64,000 nucleotides of DNA from assembly GCA_018894105.1 (NCBI GenBank), contig CM032125.1, forward strand, positions 34,271,032 through 34,335,031, written 5' to 3'. A program made the translations under genes and the position numbers. Below, piece by piece: positions 24,431 to 35,531 of the stretch (position 1 is the stretch's first letter; every line of letters begins with the position of its first letter). Below the pieces are notes generated by a model. It saw only the letters and a program-made list of their open reading frames with translations. It was not told the DNA's origin and searched no databases. Source of the stretch: Jacaranda mimosifolia. Taxonomy: Eukaryota; Streptophyta; Magnoliopsida; Lamiales; Bignoniaceae.

Positions 24431-25481
24431 TCTGGCTATGAATCTGCCCAGAGCGATAACCTTGCCGATAAGGCGCTGAACTTCCCGAACTAAGCACGGC
24501 GGAGCTATGTCGAGAACTGCCTGTATTTTCTACGGGTTGGCCTTGATCCCTCTCTGGCTGACCATGTAACCTAGAAATTCCCCCCCCCCCCCCCCCCGCA
24601 CATCGAAGGTGTATTTGTTGGGATTCAATTTTCATACCGAATGCCCTTAAAATGGAGAATGTATGGTTCAAGTCAGCCAAATGATTTTCTGCCTTATCCA
24701 TTTTCACAATCATATCATCTACATATACTTCCATTGACTTTCCAATTTTATTTTTAAACATGAAACTAACAAGTCTTTGGTAAGTTGCCCCTGCGTTTTT
24801 TAGTCCAAATGGCATAACCAAGAAGCAGTATACCCCATTGGGAACAACGAAAGAGGTTTTCTCTCTGTCCTCTGGTGCCATGAATATTTGCTAATACCCT
24901 TGGAATGCATCCATCATATTGAGCAACTCGCAACCGGCAGTGGAATCAATAAGTAAATCAATACGAGGCAAGGGGTAAGGATTTTTAGTGCATGCTTTAT
25001 TTAAATCAGTAAAGTCATTACACATCCTCCATTTTCCCTCGCTCTTAGGGACAAGCACAACATTACACAACCATGAAGGATATTGAACCTCAACAACATA
25101 CCCTGCTTCTAACAGTTTGCTTACCTCATCCTGAATGATTTGGGAGCGCTCAGCATTAAAGGTTCTTTTCTTTTGTCGAACTAGCTTGTGGGCGGGGTCC
25201 ACATTGAGCTTGTGAACAATGATGTTGAGGTTAATGCCCTGCAGGTCAGCTGCCTTCCAAGCGAAGACATCCAAGTTGTGCCGGAGGAAGTCGATCATGA
25301 GGCACTCCAGCCGGTCCCCCAGGTCTGCTCCGATCCTCATCGTCTTGTCGGGGTTTCCCGATTTGAGCTTTATTGTTTTGAATTCCCCTGTTGGTTCGAC
25401 GCGAGTGTCCTCTAACTTTCTCTTCTTTGACGAAGGCCGCTCCTCGGGTTTTGCTACAGGGGCGTTCCCCGAGGGCTTCAA
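24431..25481 (-). pseudogene. Reverse transcriptase domain of pol (copy 1)
   Basis: Reverse transcriptase motifs are seen in order: EAGYVVEVQYPSWLCNVVLV, WRMCNDFTDLNKA, YPLPRID, then the fingers/palm with FVVPNGVYCFLVMPFGLKNA and the catalytic YVDD box in MEVYVDDMIVK. A stop at 24891 splits the domain. A run of 19 C (G on the coding strand) near 24580-24598 disrupts the frame where a KFLGYMVS-type motif continues, and a further TAG falls just after it. Confidence 0.88.
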
Positions 25482-25496
25482 TTGTGGCCTCCTCTT

Positions 25497-25952
25497 TTAC
25501 TCATTGGAGTCCACTGAGATTCTGTAGCAGCGCCACGCATCTTTAATGTTACATAAAATTTCACCGATTCTAGCAGGGGTTGGGAACTTTATCTTCATGT
25601 GGTAAGTGGATGCAATGGCTCTGAAGTCGTTTAGGGCTAGGCGCCCCAGGATAGCGTTGTAGGCAAAAGGGGCATCGACCACCAGGTAGTTGATCATCAA
25701 AGTGCGGCTGCGGTGTCCCTGCCCAAAGGTTGTGGAGAGGTTTATGGACCCTTTCGGTATAATTTTTGATCCGCCGAACCCCACTAGGGGAGTTTGAACA
25801 GGATCAAACTTCAACTTGCCAAGGTTCATTCTGTTCAAGGTCAACCAGAATATGATGTTTGCGGAGCTGCCGTTGTCGACCAGAACTTTTTGAACTTTGA
25901 AGTTGGTGATCTCAATCACAACCACCATAGGGCAGTCGATTTTCCAGTCCAT
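25497..25952 (-). pseudogene. Aspartic protease domain of pol (copy 1)
   Basis: A retropepsin-like domain has VDNGSSANIIF in place of the usual D(T/S)G(A/S) site, followed by the hydrophobic AYNAILGRLALN segment typical of plant Ty3/gypsy proteases. It lies in the same frame as gag and most of pol. A stop at 25497 separates it from the reverse transcriptase part. Confidence 0.8.
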
Positions 25953-27719
25953 ACCTTAACTGTCGAGATGGTTGAGATCAGCGTCAGTGAAAGACATTGG
26001 GTTTGAGCCGGATGTAAGTTGGAAGACAGTCTCGACTCATCGCAGTCTAGTCGAATCGAGCTGTCGCTGAGTCTATTTTCTGGCATTTCGGGAATCTCCT
26101 CCCATGGCCCCCCCAGCGATCATGTCTATGACCCCTCTGATGGGTGGGTGGGTCTCGTGGGCCGGCTTTTTCCCCTTGTCCTCCCTTCTTGGGCTGGCCG
26201 ACCTTTCTCTACGGGGAGTCCAGTCGACCAGTCCCTCATCTCGTCGAGGTTTTTCCTCGACATACTTCTTAAGATGCCTCTGCCTGATCAGCCTTTCAAT
26301 CTCATCTTTCAAGTTTAAACAGTCCTCTGTGTCGTGTTTCTTCTGCTTATGGAAATAACAGAACTCCCCGGACTTCTTCATGGCCTCCGTTTTTGCTATT
26401 TTTTGAGGCTTCTTCAACAGGTTGTCGTGTTGTATGGCAAAGAGCACCTCTTTCCTCGGGATGGAGAGCAGTGTATAGTCGTGGAAGCATCTGATCGGAG
26501 ACCCGCGTTCGTCCCTATTCGGCTTATCCTCCCTTTCTTTCCCCTTCTTCTTATCGACTTCCAGACTTCTGTATTTCATCTTGTTCATTTCCTCCTGTGT
26601 CATGTACCTCTCCGCTAGGTCCAGGAGCTCCTCCATCGTGCGGGGTTGCGCCCGTACTAAAGCATTGGCACACTCCTTGTGCCTCAAACCCAGAAACAGT
26701 ACGTTAATCAAAAATTCGATCCTTGGGCTATCGATTTTCAGAACTTCTATATTGAATCAGGTAAAGAAATCTCTTAAGGATTCTCCCTCTGCCTGCTTCA
26801 CGGTGTGCAAATGAGTGTGGGGCAACTTTTCCTTTCTTCTGCTGGCAAACTGATGGAGAAATTTATCACACAACTGGTCGTACAAATAGATGGACGCTGG
26901 CTCCAGCTTTACGAACCAATCAAGGGCCACTCCTTGGAAGGTGGTCACCAGCATCTTTGCATGAATGAACTCGTTGTGCCCATGCAGCTGCATCATGTGC
27001 TCAAACTGCAGTAAATGTTTGTTCGGGTTTGTAGAACCGTCGTATCGCGGCAGTCCAGTGGGGATTTTGGCATCCACCGTGATACGCTCGTCAATGATCT
27101 CCTGCACAAATGGCAAGTCCCTCTCCCTCTGGAATCTTGAGGGCACCTCTGGTTGCATGGGTCTATCCGCGTTTCTTCTCGAGAGCTCCTTCAGACGCTT
27201 ATTAAGTTGCTGCACCTGGTGGGAAACTTCTTCCCACTCATTCTGGTCTTGCTCCCTCCCGCTGCGGGAACGTTCGGGCCTATCGCGCTGCGGGGCTCGA
27301 AGTGGCCAAACGCTATGGTCTACGCTATCGGCTATCTCTTCTCTTAGCGGGGGTCAGGGGGCTTCCCTGGGAAAGCGGCCCGAACTTGGTTTCCGCCTGG
27401 AAGGGCGCCTGGGGGACACCGGACGCTGTGAGTACTCCGCTGGCGGGGCTCTCTCCGATCCGGCAGGTTGGGGAGTGGCGCTGGCCGCCGGCTCTGGCTG
27501 CGCTGCATGGCGGTTCAGAGCAGCAGATAGCTGGGCTGAGATTTGTGTCGATATTTGCTCACTAATGAGCTGCATCAACTGAGGCATGGTAAGAGTGATC
27601 ACGGGATCCAGTTGGGCACTGGGCCCCGGGGCATTTTGTGCTTGATCCTGGCGAGGTGCAAGGGAGTTAGATCTCCTATTTTTGTCTCTTCCTGACGGGG
27701 CTCTTCTAGTGTTTACCAT
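25953..27719 (-). pseudogene. gag region (copy 1)
   Basis: It begins with ATG at 27719, about 20 bp after the primer binding site (MVNTRRAPSGRDKNRRSNS). The first part is a low-complexity Gln/Ala/Pro head. The central part is the retrotransposon gag core (IPTGLPRYDGSTNPNKHL, GVALDWFVKL, FLHQFASRR). The end is basic, with a degenerate zinc-knuckle-like CYFHKQKKHDTEDC. In-frame stops at about 27354, 26757 and 26073 break it. gag would form the particle coat around the element RNA. Confidence 0.85.
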
Positions 27720-27739
27720 TCTCGATAGAGAATTTCAGT

Positions 27740-27757
27740 TTCCCACAGACGGCGCCA
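27740..27757 (-). other. Primer binding site
   Basis: Two bases after the 5' LTR, the minus strand reads TGGCGCCGTCTGTGGGAA. Its first nine bases match the complement of the acceptor end of plant tRNA-Asp as I recall it, and the rest diverges. Position and TGG start are as expected for an LTR element. Confidence 0.75.
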
Positions 27758-27759
27758 AA

Positions 27760-28462
27760 TGATAAGGGTTCCAAATGTAGTATCCGGATCCAATCTCTGG
27801 TTACGGTGAGACTTGGTCCAATAGTCGTTATCTCCAGTAGCAAAGGTGAAGAAATCCTGCAATCAAGGTAAACGTTAGGCTAGCCGAGTGGTCCTCGGCT
27901 AAGACCCTCCGACGCTCAAGTCAGTAAGAGATTCGAACAGAATATCGAACAGAGGTCAGAGTGGCTTTTTTAGAGTGTATGTGTGTGTACCTGTGAGAGT
28001 TCCGTTGGAGGGTTTTTATATTCTTCACTCCCCAAGGGAATGCCCAAGATACCCCTAGTTTCATGAAAGACCTTCAGCCTCTCGCCTGGGGCTATCGGTC
28101 AATTCACCTATTTGAATTTTCCAGCTGGACGTCCTTTCAGACTGCAGGATGTGACCGTATCCTGCGCGGCGCCTGCTGTATCAGACAATGAGGGGGTGGC
28201 GTGCACCATTAATGCGGTGGCGTGCTGCCAGTTAACGCATTTAATGTGATAGCAGAGGACTGTACAGAACTTAGCTCCGGGCTCGACCTGAACCAGGTCG
28301 ATTTTGGTCGAGTAAGTTTGGGGACCCTGAGATGTCATCTCAGGCCCGCGGGGGGGCTGGTTGAATTTGGTCGACGTGTTCCACGTGAAGTGGGCCGCTA
28401 TCCAAGAGTTGGGCCTGGGCCCAGGGGTAACTGACTTGGGCCTTTAGGGTCATCCCATATCA
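27760..28462 (-). repeat. 5' LTR, shared with the second truncated copy
   Basis: A 703-bp LTR with the same TG...CA ends as 17588-18288 and a TATA box (TATAAAAA) at 28013-28020. On its upper side it is followed not by host DNA but by the polypurine tract and internal sequence of another copy, so it serves as 5' LTR for one element and 3' LTR for the next. Confidence 0.92.
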
Positions 28463-28677
28463 TGAGTCCCCCCACTTCGCAAGGCTGATCGAGGAACTCG
28501 ACGAGCGGCGTTAGGAAGTAGCGAACTTTAATACGCCTCGACCAGGGTTTTTTGAAAATCGACTAGGGTTTTGCGCATTCATTGGGCGGTCACATCGTGG
28601 TGTGCGTACGGCGCGCGTGGGCGGCGTTATGGCTTCCGCTATTATTACTGACGCTTGGGCAACCGCACCTCTGTCCT

Positions 28678-28685
28678 TATAAATA
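28678..28685 (+). promoter_or_regulatory. TATA box for the opposite-strand gene (copy 2)
   Basis: TATAAATA, about 210 bp upstream of the ATG at 28895, is in the same context as 18504-18511. Confidence 0.6.
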
Positions 28686-28894
28686 CGGGACATGATTCAG
28701 CCTATTTTTACTTTTACCGCTTCCAAATTCTCTATAGTTCTTTAGAAGGCATCCTCTGCCACGAGTCACTACTTTCTGCGCTTTATTGCTTTATGCGCTC
28801 TCGCCTCAGACCTTCGCCTCAGACCTTGTTGGTTTATCTTTGAGATCCAGTAAATGTTCTTTTCTGGTTTCTTTTGAGCCTTTGCTTGGGAGAG

Positions 28895-31378
28895 ATGTCT
28901 CGTCTACTTGGTTCCGGTAGCGATCAGGGTGGGGACAGTGAAGCCACCGTGTCTGAGGGGCGTAGGGAGCTCCTTGTTTCGTCCGTTGGGCCGTCGGGGG
29001 GTGAGTCTAGTTCTAGCAGCTCTAGTTCGGGGAGCTCGAGCAGCGAGCGTAGGGGAGAAACTGGGCCCCGACAGGTACCCCTTTCTCGCGGGAGGTTATT
29101 TACCCCTAAACATTATAGCAAAATAGTTTCTACAGTAACTCCTCTAGAATTTAACCGTCTTTAGGAGCTTTATTATATTCCCGAAGAGTTTCAGTTGCTT
29201 GCTCCTGGGCCCTCTGGTCGAATGCACTGCCCTCCCACTGGTTGTATAACTATTTTTGAGGATGCCCTTAGGTGTGGCCTTAGGTTCCCTTTGAGTGATA
29301 GTATATTGGGCTTGCTTAGGGGCCTTCGGGTGTGCATCACCCAGTTTTTGCCTAATTGCTTCTCGACCTTATGCAGCTTTGTTGTTTTAATGCACCTTTT
29401 TGGCCAGCCCCCTAGTTTTAAAAATTTTTCGAACCTATTTTATCTTTGTGTGTCGTGTAAATCCGGCAGTACTGAGGAGACGGGCTTTTACTATCTGTCT
29501 TCTCAGCCGCGTCGGAGATTTCTGGTAGCTCCTTCCTGGTCCTATGGACAGGAATGGAAGAAACGCTACTTTTTTGTTCAGGTAAAGGGCGGGTTTGATA
29601 TTCCGCGTGAGTGGTCGAGGGGTCCGATTGAGGTATTAGGGAATCACAAACCAACCTGGCCGAACACATTTGTGAGGAATTTGGTCGATTTTGGACTTGT
29701 CGATGCCACTGTACTCCTCGAGGAGAGGCACATGGTGTTGGCTGGGTTATCCCCGGCCCCTTTAAATTTTCATACTGAGCATGAGATAGGTAGATTCAAA
29801 ATGTGTGTGATATCTTGTGTTGCTTGTTTGTTTACTTTTCTGCTGCTGACGTGTTCTGTTTCTGTGCAGATCACGACGACATTATGAACAAGTCCAGGGC
29901 TAGTGCATTGGCTCGGGCTGAGCGGAACAAGCAGTGCCGACAAGGTGCTGAAACTCGAGACTCGTCGACCAACACCTGTGGCGACACCAACTTCAACGCC
30001 ATCGCCTGCTCAAAAGCTGAAGTCGAAAGGGTCGTGGGGCGAGGCAAAAGGCCCATGGGCGAGCCGACTGCTCCCCCCCCGAAGCAAGTTGCTGCCGGAA
30101 GGGGAGGTAAATGGAAATCAAAGAGCACGGGGGCGGCCGTGCCGATGGGACTTGAACTCTTCGGGGATCGAATCCCGGAGGCCTTCCCGAACCTGCGGAA
30201 GTATCCTTCCCGGCGGTTTCGGTCAGATGCCAGCGTGGGCGTCGACAATGCTGCTAGCATGGTGACAGCAGGGCCAACCGGGCTGGACCCCTTGAAGGTA
30301 TTGATGGCCAGCCAGTTCCAGGCCGACCAGAAGAAATTTTTGGGCTTGACCTAGCCTGGGCTGCTATGCAAATACGCGTATCACGCGAATATTGTAAGTC
30401 TTGGAAACCAATTTAAGTTGTCTTCTTTTTCTGTCTATGTTGTCTTCTAATTCGACGTCTTTGTTTCAGGTTGAGCAGCTGGCGTACCAGATGTTCCGCC
30501 GCTCTGAGGTGGTGCTCGCCGATCGAGAACGACTAGAGAGCGGTGAAGATGCTAAGACTCTAAAGGCTCAGCTCGAATCCTCTCAGCTCCTGATCGAGGA
30601 GCTCAAAAATGCTAATTGAAAATATGCCCAAGACCTGGAGGCAAAGGATCGACAGGTCGTCCGGGCGGTGACCGAACAGACTAAGATGGAGGACAAGCTG
30701 AAGAAGCTTAAGCTAGACATCCATGTCGCTTATAAGTCTGGTCGGGCGGCCGGCCGAAGTAAGCGCCTGATCGAGGCGAGGGAGGAATTTGCTCGGGTGG
30801 TGCCCGAGGTGCGGAAGGAGGCGGTTCAACAGTTTATGGTGAGCCCTGCCTTCAAAGATGCGAGCATCGTGCTCTCCTTGGAGGATGCGAGCAATGCCTT
30901 CAGGAAGGCGATTGCCCAGCTGCAGCACCTGGGCTACAACATTCAAGATGAGGACCGCGCTAGGATGGGCCTTCGCTATGATGAGCAGCTCCATCCTCTG
31001 GCCGAAGAGGATGATGATGGGGCAAGCCCTGCCGAGATCGGTGTTGCCGACATGGCTGCCCTGAGCCCCAAGGAGTTTCAGAAGGCGGAGCTCAAGAAGA
31101 AGCTCAAAGCTGTTGGCAAGGAGTTCGAGTTTGCCGGGAAACTTGCTTATGAAATTTTCGAGAATCGAGCAAAGGCAGCCTCGTTCTTCCCCACTTCTCC
31201 TCGACTGTTTATGTCCTCGGCCGCCAGCCCTTCCTGCCCCGTTACCGCGGCCGTCCCTGTTGCCATGGCGCCTCCGGAGCCGCGACTTCCTCGAGCGCCA
31301 ACACCGTCCGTCGGGGGATCAGCCAGCCCAATCCCAGCGCTTCCGGCCGCTGCCGAAGGTTCCGGCAGCTCTAGTTAG
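28895..31378 (+). pseudogene. Opposite-strand gene of the retroelement, copy 2
   Basis: It has the same domain order as copy 1: Ser-rich head, the putative gypsy-type transposon region, a basic segment, a coiled coil, and an Ala/Pro/Ser tail ending at 31378. It is broken at other places than copy 1: TAG at 29162, TAG at about 30352 and TGA at about 30617. Conversely, the four lesions of copy 1 are absent here. Apart from the stops the frame is well kept, including across the acidic EEDDDGASPAE stretch near 31005. The second intron (GTAAGT after 30390, acceptor TTTCAG near 30470) is conserved. Confidence 0.75.
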
Positions 31379-31733
31379 GGTTATTGTAAATTTTTCAATT
31401 TTGAATGTATATGCCTCGTTGAGGCTCTTGGATGATTAGATAGAAATTTTAAATAAAATCTTTAAGCCTTTTCAAAGGTTTGTTTCAGGATCAGTTGTGC
31501 TTCCTTTATTTTGTTGCCAAGTGTGATTGAACATACTGTATGCTAGAGCTTGTATTTGTATTTTGTGTTGGTTGGCTTTGTTGAAAGATTTGGCGACGAT
31601 GAGGTTGCGTTAAATATACTGGCTTACTGGGGTCTTGTAGGTTTTATTTTTGTAGGTTTTGTTTTTTCTTTTCATACGACTGTAGGGTCGATTGAGGTGG
31701 TCTTATCCTCGTGGGCTTCGACTTCATCATAAA

Positions 31734-32187
31734 CATCCTTTCGTCGACTATGAATCGACTAATGAGGCCGAGCCTCGCGGTTTCGACTTATTGATGATAT
31801 CCCGTCATTGACTACTTGGTCGACTAGGGTGGCCGAGCCTCGTGGACTTCGACTTTTTGATGATATCCCATCGTCGACTATGTGGTCGACTAGGGTGGCC
31901 GAGCCTCGTTGGCTTCGACTTATTAATGATACCCCGTCGTCGACTACTTGGTCAACTAAGGTGGCCAAGCCTCGTGGGCTTCAACTTATTAATGATATCC
32001 TATCGTCGATTACGTGGTCGACTAGGGTGGCCGATCCTCGTTGACTTCAACTTATTGATGATATCCCGTCGTCGACTACTTGATCAACTAGAGTGGCCGA
32101 GCCTCGTGGGCTTCGACTTATTGATGATATCCCGTCGTTGACTACGTGGTCGATTAGGGTGGCCGAGCCTCGTAGGCTTCGACTTAG
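31734..32187. repeat. 66-bp tandem repeat, about 7 units (copy 2)
   Basis: The same array as 21541-21990, with the same number of units but scattered substitutions. Confidence 0.85.
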
Positions 32188-32237
32188 AAGTAACATCCTT
32201 TCAAACATCGAACGCTTTGGTTATTCATAATCGATGC

Positions 32238-32298
32238 AACAGTTGCCAAGCAAACAATTAAACAAAAAACAACAGTTGCCAAGCAAACAATTAAACGA
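32238..32298. repeat. 33-bp tandem repeat, 2 units (copy 2)
   Basis: Two AACAGTTGCCAAGCAAACAA-type units, against four in copy 1. Confidence 0.8.
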
Positions 32299-33890
32299 AA
32301 AATTTTCTAAGGTTTACCGCATTCCACGGTCGGGGTAGCTCATGGCCTGTGGTGTCCGCTAACTTGTAGGCATTGTTCTTGCAAACCTTAACAACCGTGT
32401 AGGGACCTTCCTATTTCGGGTCGAGCTTCCCGACTGGCTTCAAGACCTCCACTTTTTTCAAGACAAGATCCCCCACTTTAAAGCTCCTTGGGCGGACTGA
32501 CTTGTTATAGCGATTTGCCATTTTTGAGCGGTAACGTTGCATCTTGTTGTAAGCCAACCAGCGCTTCTCATCTATAGTGATTAGATCCAAGGCCCTCTCC
32601 GATGTGTTCGCTATTGGATTGTAATGGATCACTCTAGCCGTGTGCTGGATCAGTTCAGAAAGTATCACTGCTTCGGACCCATAGATCAGACTGTAGGGGC
32701 TATGGCAGTGGCTGTTCGAGGAGTCGTCCAATAAGCCCAAAGAACGCCCGGGAGGTCGTCCGCCCAACTGGCTCCTGTTCTTGCTATTCTGCTCTTAATG
32801 TGGTCTAGGACTGTTCGATTAGTGACCTCGGTCTAGCTATTGACTTGGGAATTCCCTACTGAAGTGAAGTGTTGCGTGATCCCCAAGGTCTCACACCACC
32901 TTCTGGTGTTCTTGCTCTGGAATTGGGTATCGTTATCGGAGATCAGGATTTTCAGCAGTTCGAATCGACACACGATATTTTTCCATATAAAGCTCTTGAT
33001 GGCCGCATCGGTGATCTTAGGGACTGCCTCAGCCTCTACCCACTTTGTGAAATACTCGACGGCCACAATGATAGATTTTCGTTGTCCAGATATTTTGGGG
33101 AGCGAACCGACGATGTTGATGCCCCACTGGTCGAATGGCCAAGTGATGCTGACATTAGTCATTGATGCGGCAGGTTAATGTTGAATGTTAGTGTGCATCT
33201 GGCAGGAGGGGCACTTCCTAGCGAAATCGACGGAATCTTTGAGCAAAGTAGGCCAAAAGTATCCATACCGGGTTATCTTGTGCGCGAGGAACCTCCCCCC
33301 GGAGTGATTGCCACAAATACCCATATGCACTTCCTGCAGTACCTCGTTCGCCTGACCGGGATCCAAACACCTGAGTGGGGGGCCCCCGATCGACCTCCTG
33401 TATAACTGTCCGTGCTCATCAAATGCATATTTGGGTGCTAAACCCTTCAGCTTTTGTGCCTATTTATCATCATTTGACAGAGTACCTTAACTAAGATAAA
33501 GCTTTATTGGGTGCTGTCAAGATGGGGCTCCCTCATCGATGCACTCAACTTGACTCAGGCCGGGAGCCAAAACGCAAAGCTGTTCGGCCACAAGAAATGT
33601 TATCGAGCCTTCTCGGGTACCACTTGTCGAGCTGGCCAGCTTGGAGAGTGTGTCTGCTCTTTCGTTCTTGGATCGAGGGATCTGGCTTAAAGAAAAGTGT
33701 TTGAACATCTGTTTCAACTGTTGCACCTCCGTTACGTACTAAGCCATTTTGGGTTCTTTCGCCTCGAAGTTTCCCTCGACCTGTTCCACCACGAGCTGAG
33801 AGTCGGTAAATGCCACCAGTTTATCGACCCCTCTGTCAATGGCCATGCGCATGCCTGCAATAAGGACCTCATACTCCGCTTCATTATTCG
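32291..33890 (-). pseudogene. 3' part of pol: integrase and second RNase H-like domain (copy 2)
   Basis: The integrase again shows WGINIVG in place of the Asp motif, ISDNDTQF, and the same in-frame TAG just before TEV as copy 1. Additional damage here is a TGG-to-TAG stop at 32411. The second RNase H-like domain is cut off by the truncation at 33890. Confidence 0.85.
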
Positions 33891-34248
33891 TATGAGAGTT
33901 GAACAATAAACAATACTTGTCAAAGATGAATTGGAAATGGAATTAGTTATAAACTTATAGCTGTTTGAATTTATTTTTTAGAGGTATTTTTATTTTTTAA
34001 TGAATTAGCATATTACTCAAAGCACTTACAAAATTTAATTTTATTAAATATGATTAAAATAGTTGTTACATAATTTAATTTTTTTTATTGTTGATTGCTC
34101 AATGCTTGCTCATTATTTAGTATGTGGATTTTTTTAGTTTTTATTTTTATTTTTAAATTTTTTTGTTTGGTCCCTATTCTTATTGGGAGTAATCGAATTA
34201 TATATCTTTAATATTGAATTACTCGGTACGAAATTAAATATTTCTAAA
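33891..34248. other. AT-rich flank of the retroelement block
   Basis: Non-coding host sequence starting at the truncation point. No LTR end or target duplication is seen. Confidence 0.5.
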
Positions 34249-34249
34249 A

Positions 34250-35530
34250 TTTTAAATTAAATAGTTTCATACTCAGATCTTGTTTAGATTAATCATAACT
34301 CAATGATTATGAATTTTTTTAACTATACAATAAACTTAAAAATAATTTTAACTCATCCACTTGGACAAATATTCATTTCCCATTTCTACGTTAAATTTCA
34401 AAACTATCAATACTTATTTAGAGCTATTATTCAATAATTGTTGTGGATTTCAAATGCATCTTGCGATGCAATTATTTATAATTATCAAACTTAATAGTAC
34501 AACTTTTTTCATGGAATTTATCACGTGATATTTATAAATACAATAAGTTGCTGTCTCAAAATAAAATAATTATACATTATCGTCACATCAAAATTTACAA
34601 TCATCAATCAATGAAACCATTAATTAAGATTATCATTATTGTCGGTTTTGCAATCAAGTTAATTTTGTCATTTACGCATTTAATAATAGTGTTCCATTTG
34701 AACTTTGAAGTAATCACAAACCGAAATATTTAAACTTTAACTAACTCATCGTAATAGTCTATGAAAAATTCAATATTACTTAAATATTTTTTTTATCAAT
34801 ATGTTTATACTTAGTTTGAAAGATAACACTTAAATTAAGCACAATGACAAAGTTAATTAGTACAACATTAATTAATTTATTGTATCTGATGGGGAGCGTA
34901 AAATTGAATAGTTTCATATTCAGCTCTTGTTTAGATTAATCATAATTGAATGATTATGAAAAAAATTTTATTATACACTAAATTTAAAAATAATCTCATA
35001 TCATCGACTTGGACAAATATTCAATTTCCCATTTCTACATTAAATTTCAAAACTTCAATACTTATTTAGAGCTATTACTCAATAATTGTTGTGGATTTCA
35101 AATTCATCTAGCAATGCAATTATTTATAATTATCAAACTTAATAATAAAACCTTTTTCATGGAAATTTTCACATGATATTTATGAGTACAATAAGTTGCT
35201 TTCTTAAAATAAAAAATATATACATTATCGTCACATCAAAATTTATAATCATCAATCAATGAAACCATTAATTAAGATTATCATTATTGTCGGTTTTGCA
35301 ATCAAGTCAATTTTGTCGTCTACGCTTTAATAATAGTATTCCATTTGCAATAATGCAAACCGAAATATTTAAACTTTAATTAACTCATTATAATAGTTTA
35401 TGAAAAATTCAATATTACTAAAATATTATTTTTATCAATATGTTTATACTTAGGTTGAAAGAGATCACCTAAATTAAGCACAATGACAAAGTTAATTAGT
35501 TTACATCATTAATTAATTTATTATTTCTAA
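34250..35530. repeat. Tandem direct duplication, about 640-bp units
   Basis: Unit 1 (about 34250-34885) and unit 2 (about 34897-35530) share long matching blocks, for example TTGTTTAGATTAATCATAA, CTTGGACAAATATTCA and TTATCGTCACATCAAAATTTA, at an offset of about 640-647 bp. No gene is supported in either unit. Confidence 0.85.
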
Positions 35531-35531
35531 C

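Larger units (their letters stand above)
17588..28462 (-). mobile_element. Full-length Ty3/gypsy LTR retrotransposon, Tat type
   Basis: A 10.9-kb element read on the minus strand: 5' LTR (27760-28462), primer binding site, gag, protease, reverse transcriptase, RNase H, a second RNase H-like domain, integrase, tandem repeats, an opposite-strand gene, polypurine tract, 3' LTR (17588-18288). Two RNase H-like regions plus an extra gene between pol and the 3' LTR are known features of the Tat group (Ogre/Retand relatives). gag and pol lie in one frame over 5.5 kb except for a shift after a poly-C run, so they were probably one polyprotein. Several stop codons and the frameshift mean it cannot be autonomous. 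The left flank is CAATT; a matching right copy cannot be found because the right side runs into a second element. Confidence 0.92.
28463..33890 (-). mobile_element. Second retroelement copy, truncated inside pol
   Basis: This region repeats 18289-23765 in order: polypurine tract, opposite-strand gene, 66-bp repeats, 33-bp repeats, integrase and the second RNase H-like domain. It stops abruptly at about 33890, after TTATTCGT. It has no 5' part of pol, no gag and no 5' LTR. The sequence after the break (ATGAGAGTTGAAC) is AT-rich host DNA. Confidence 0.9.
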
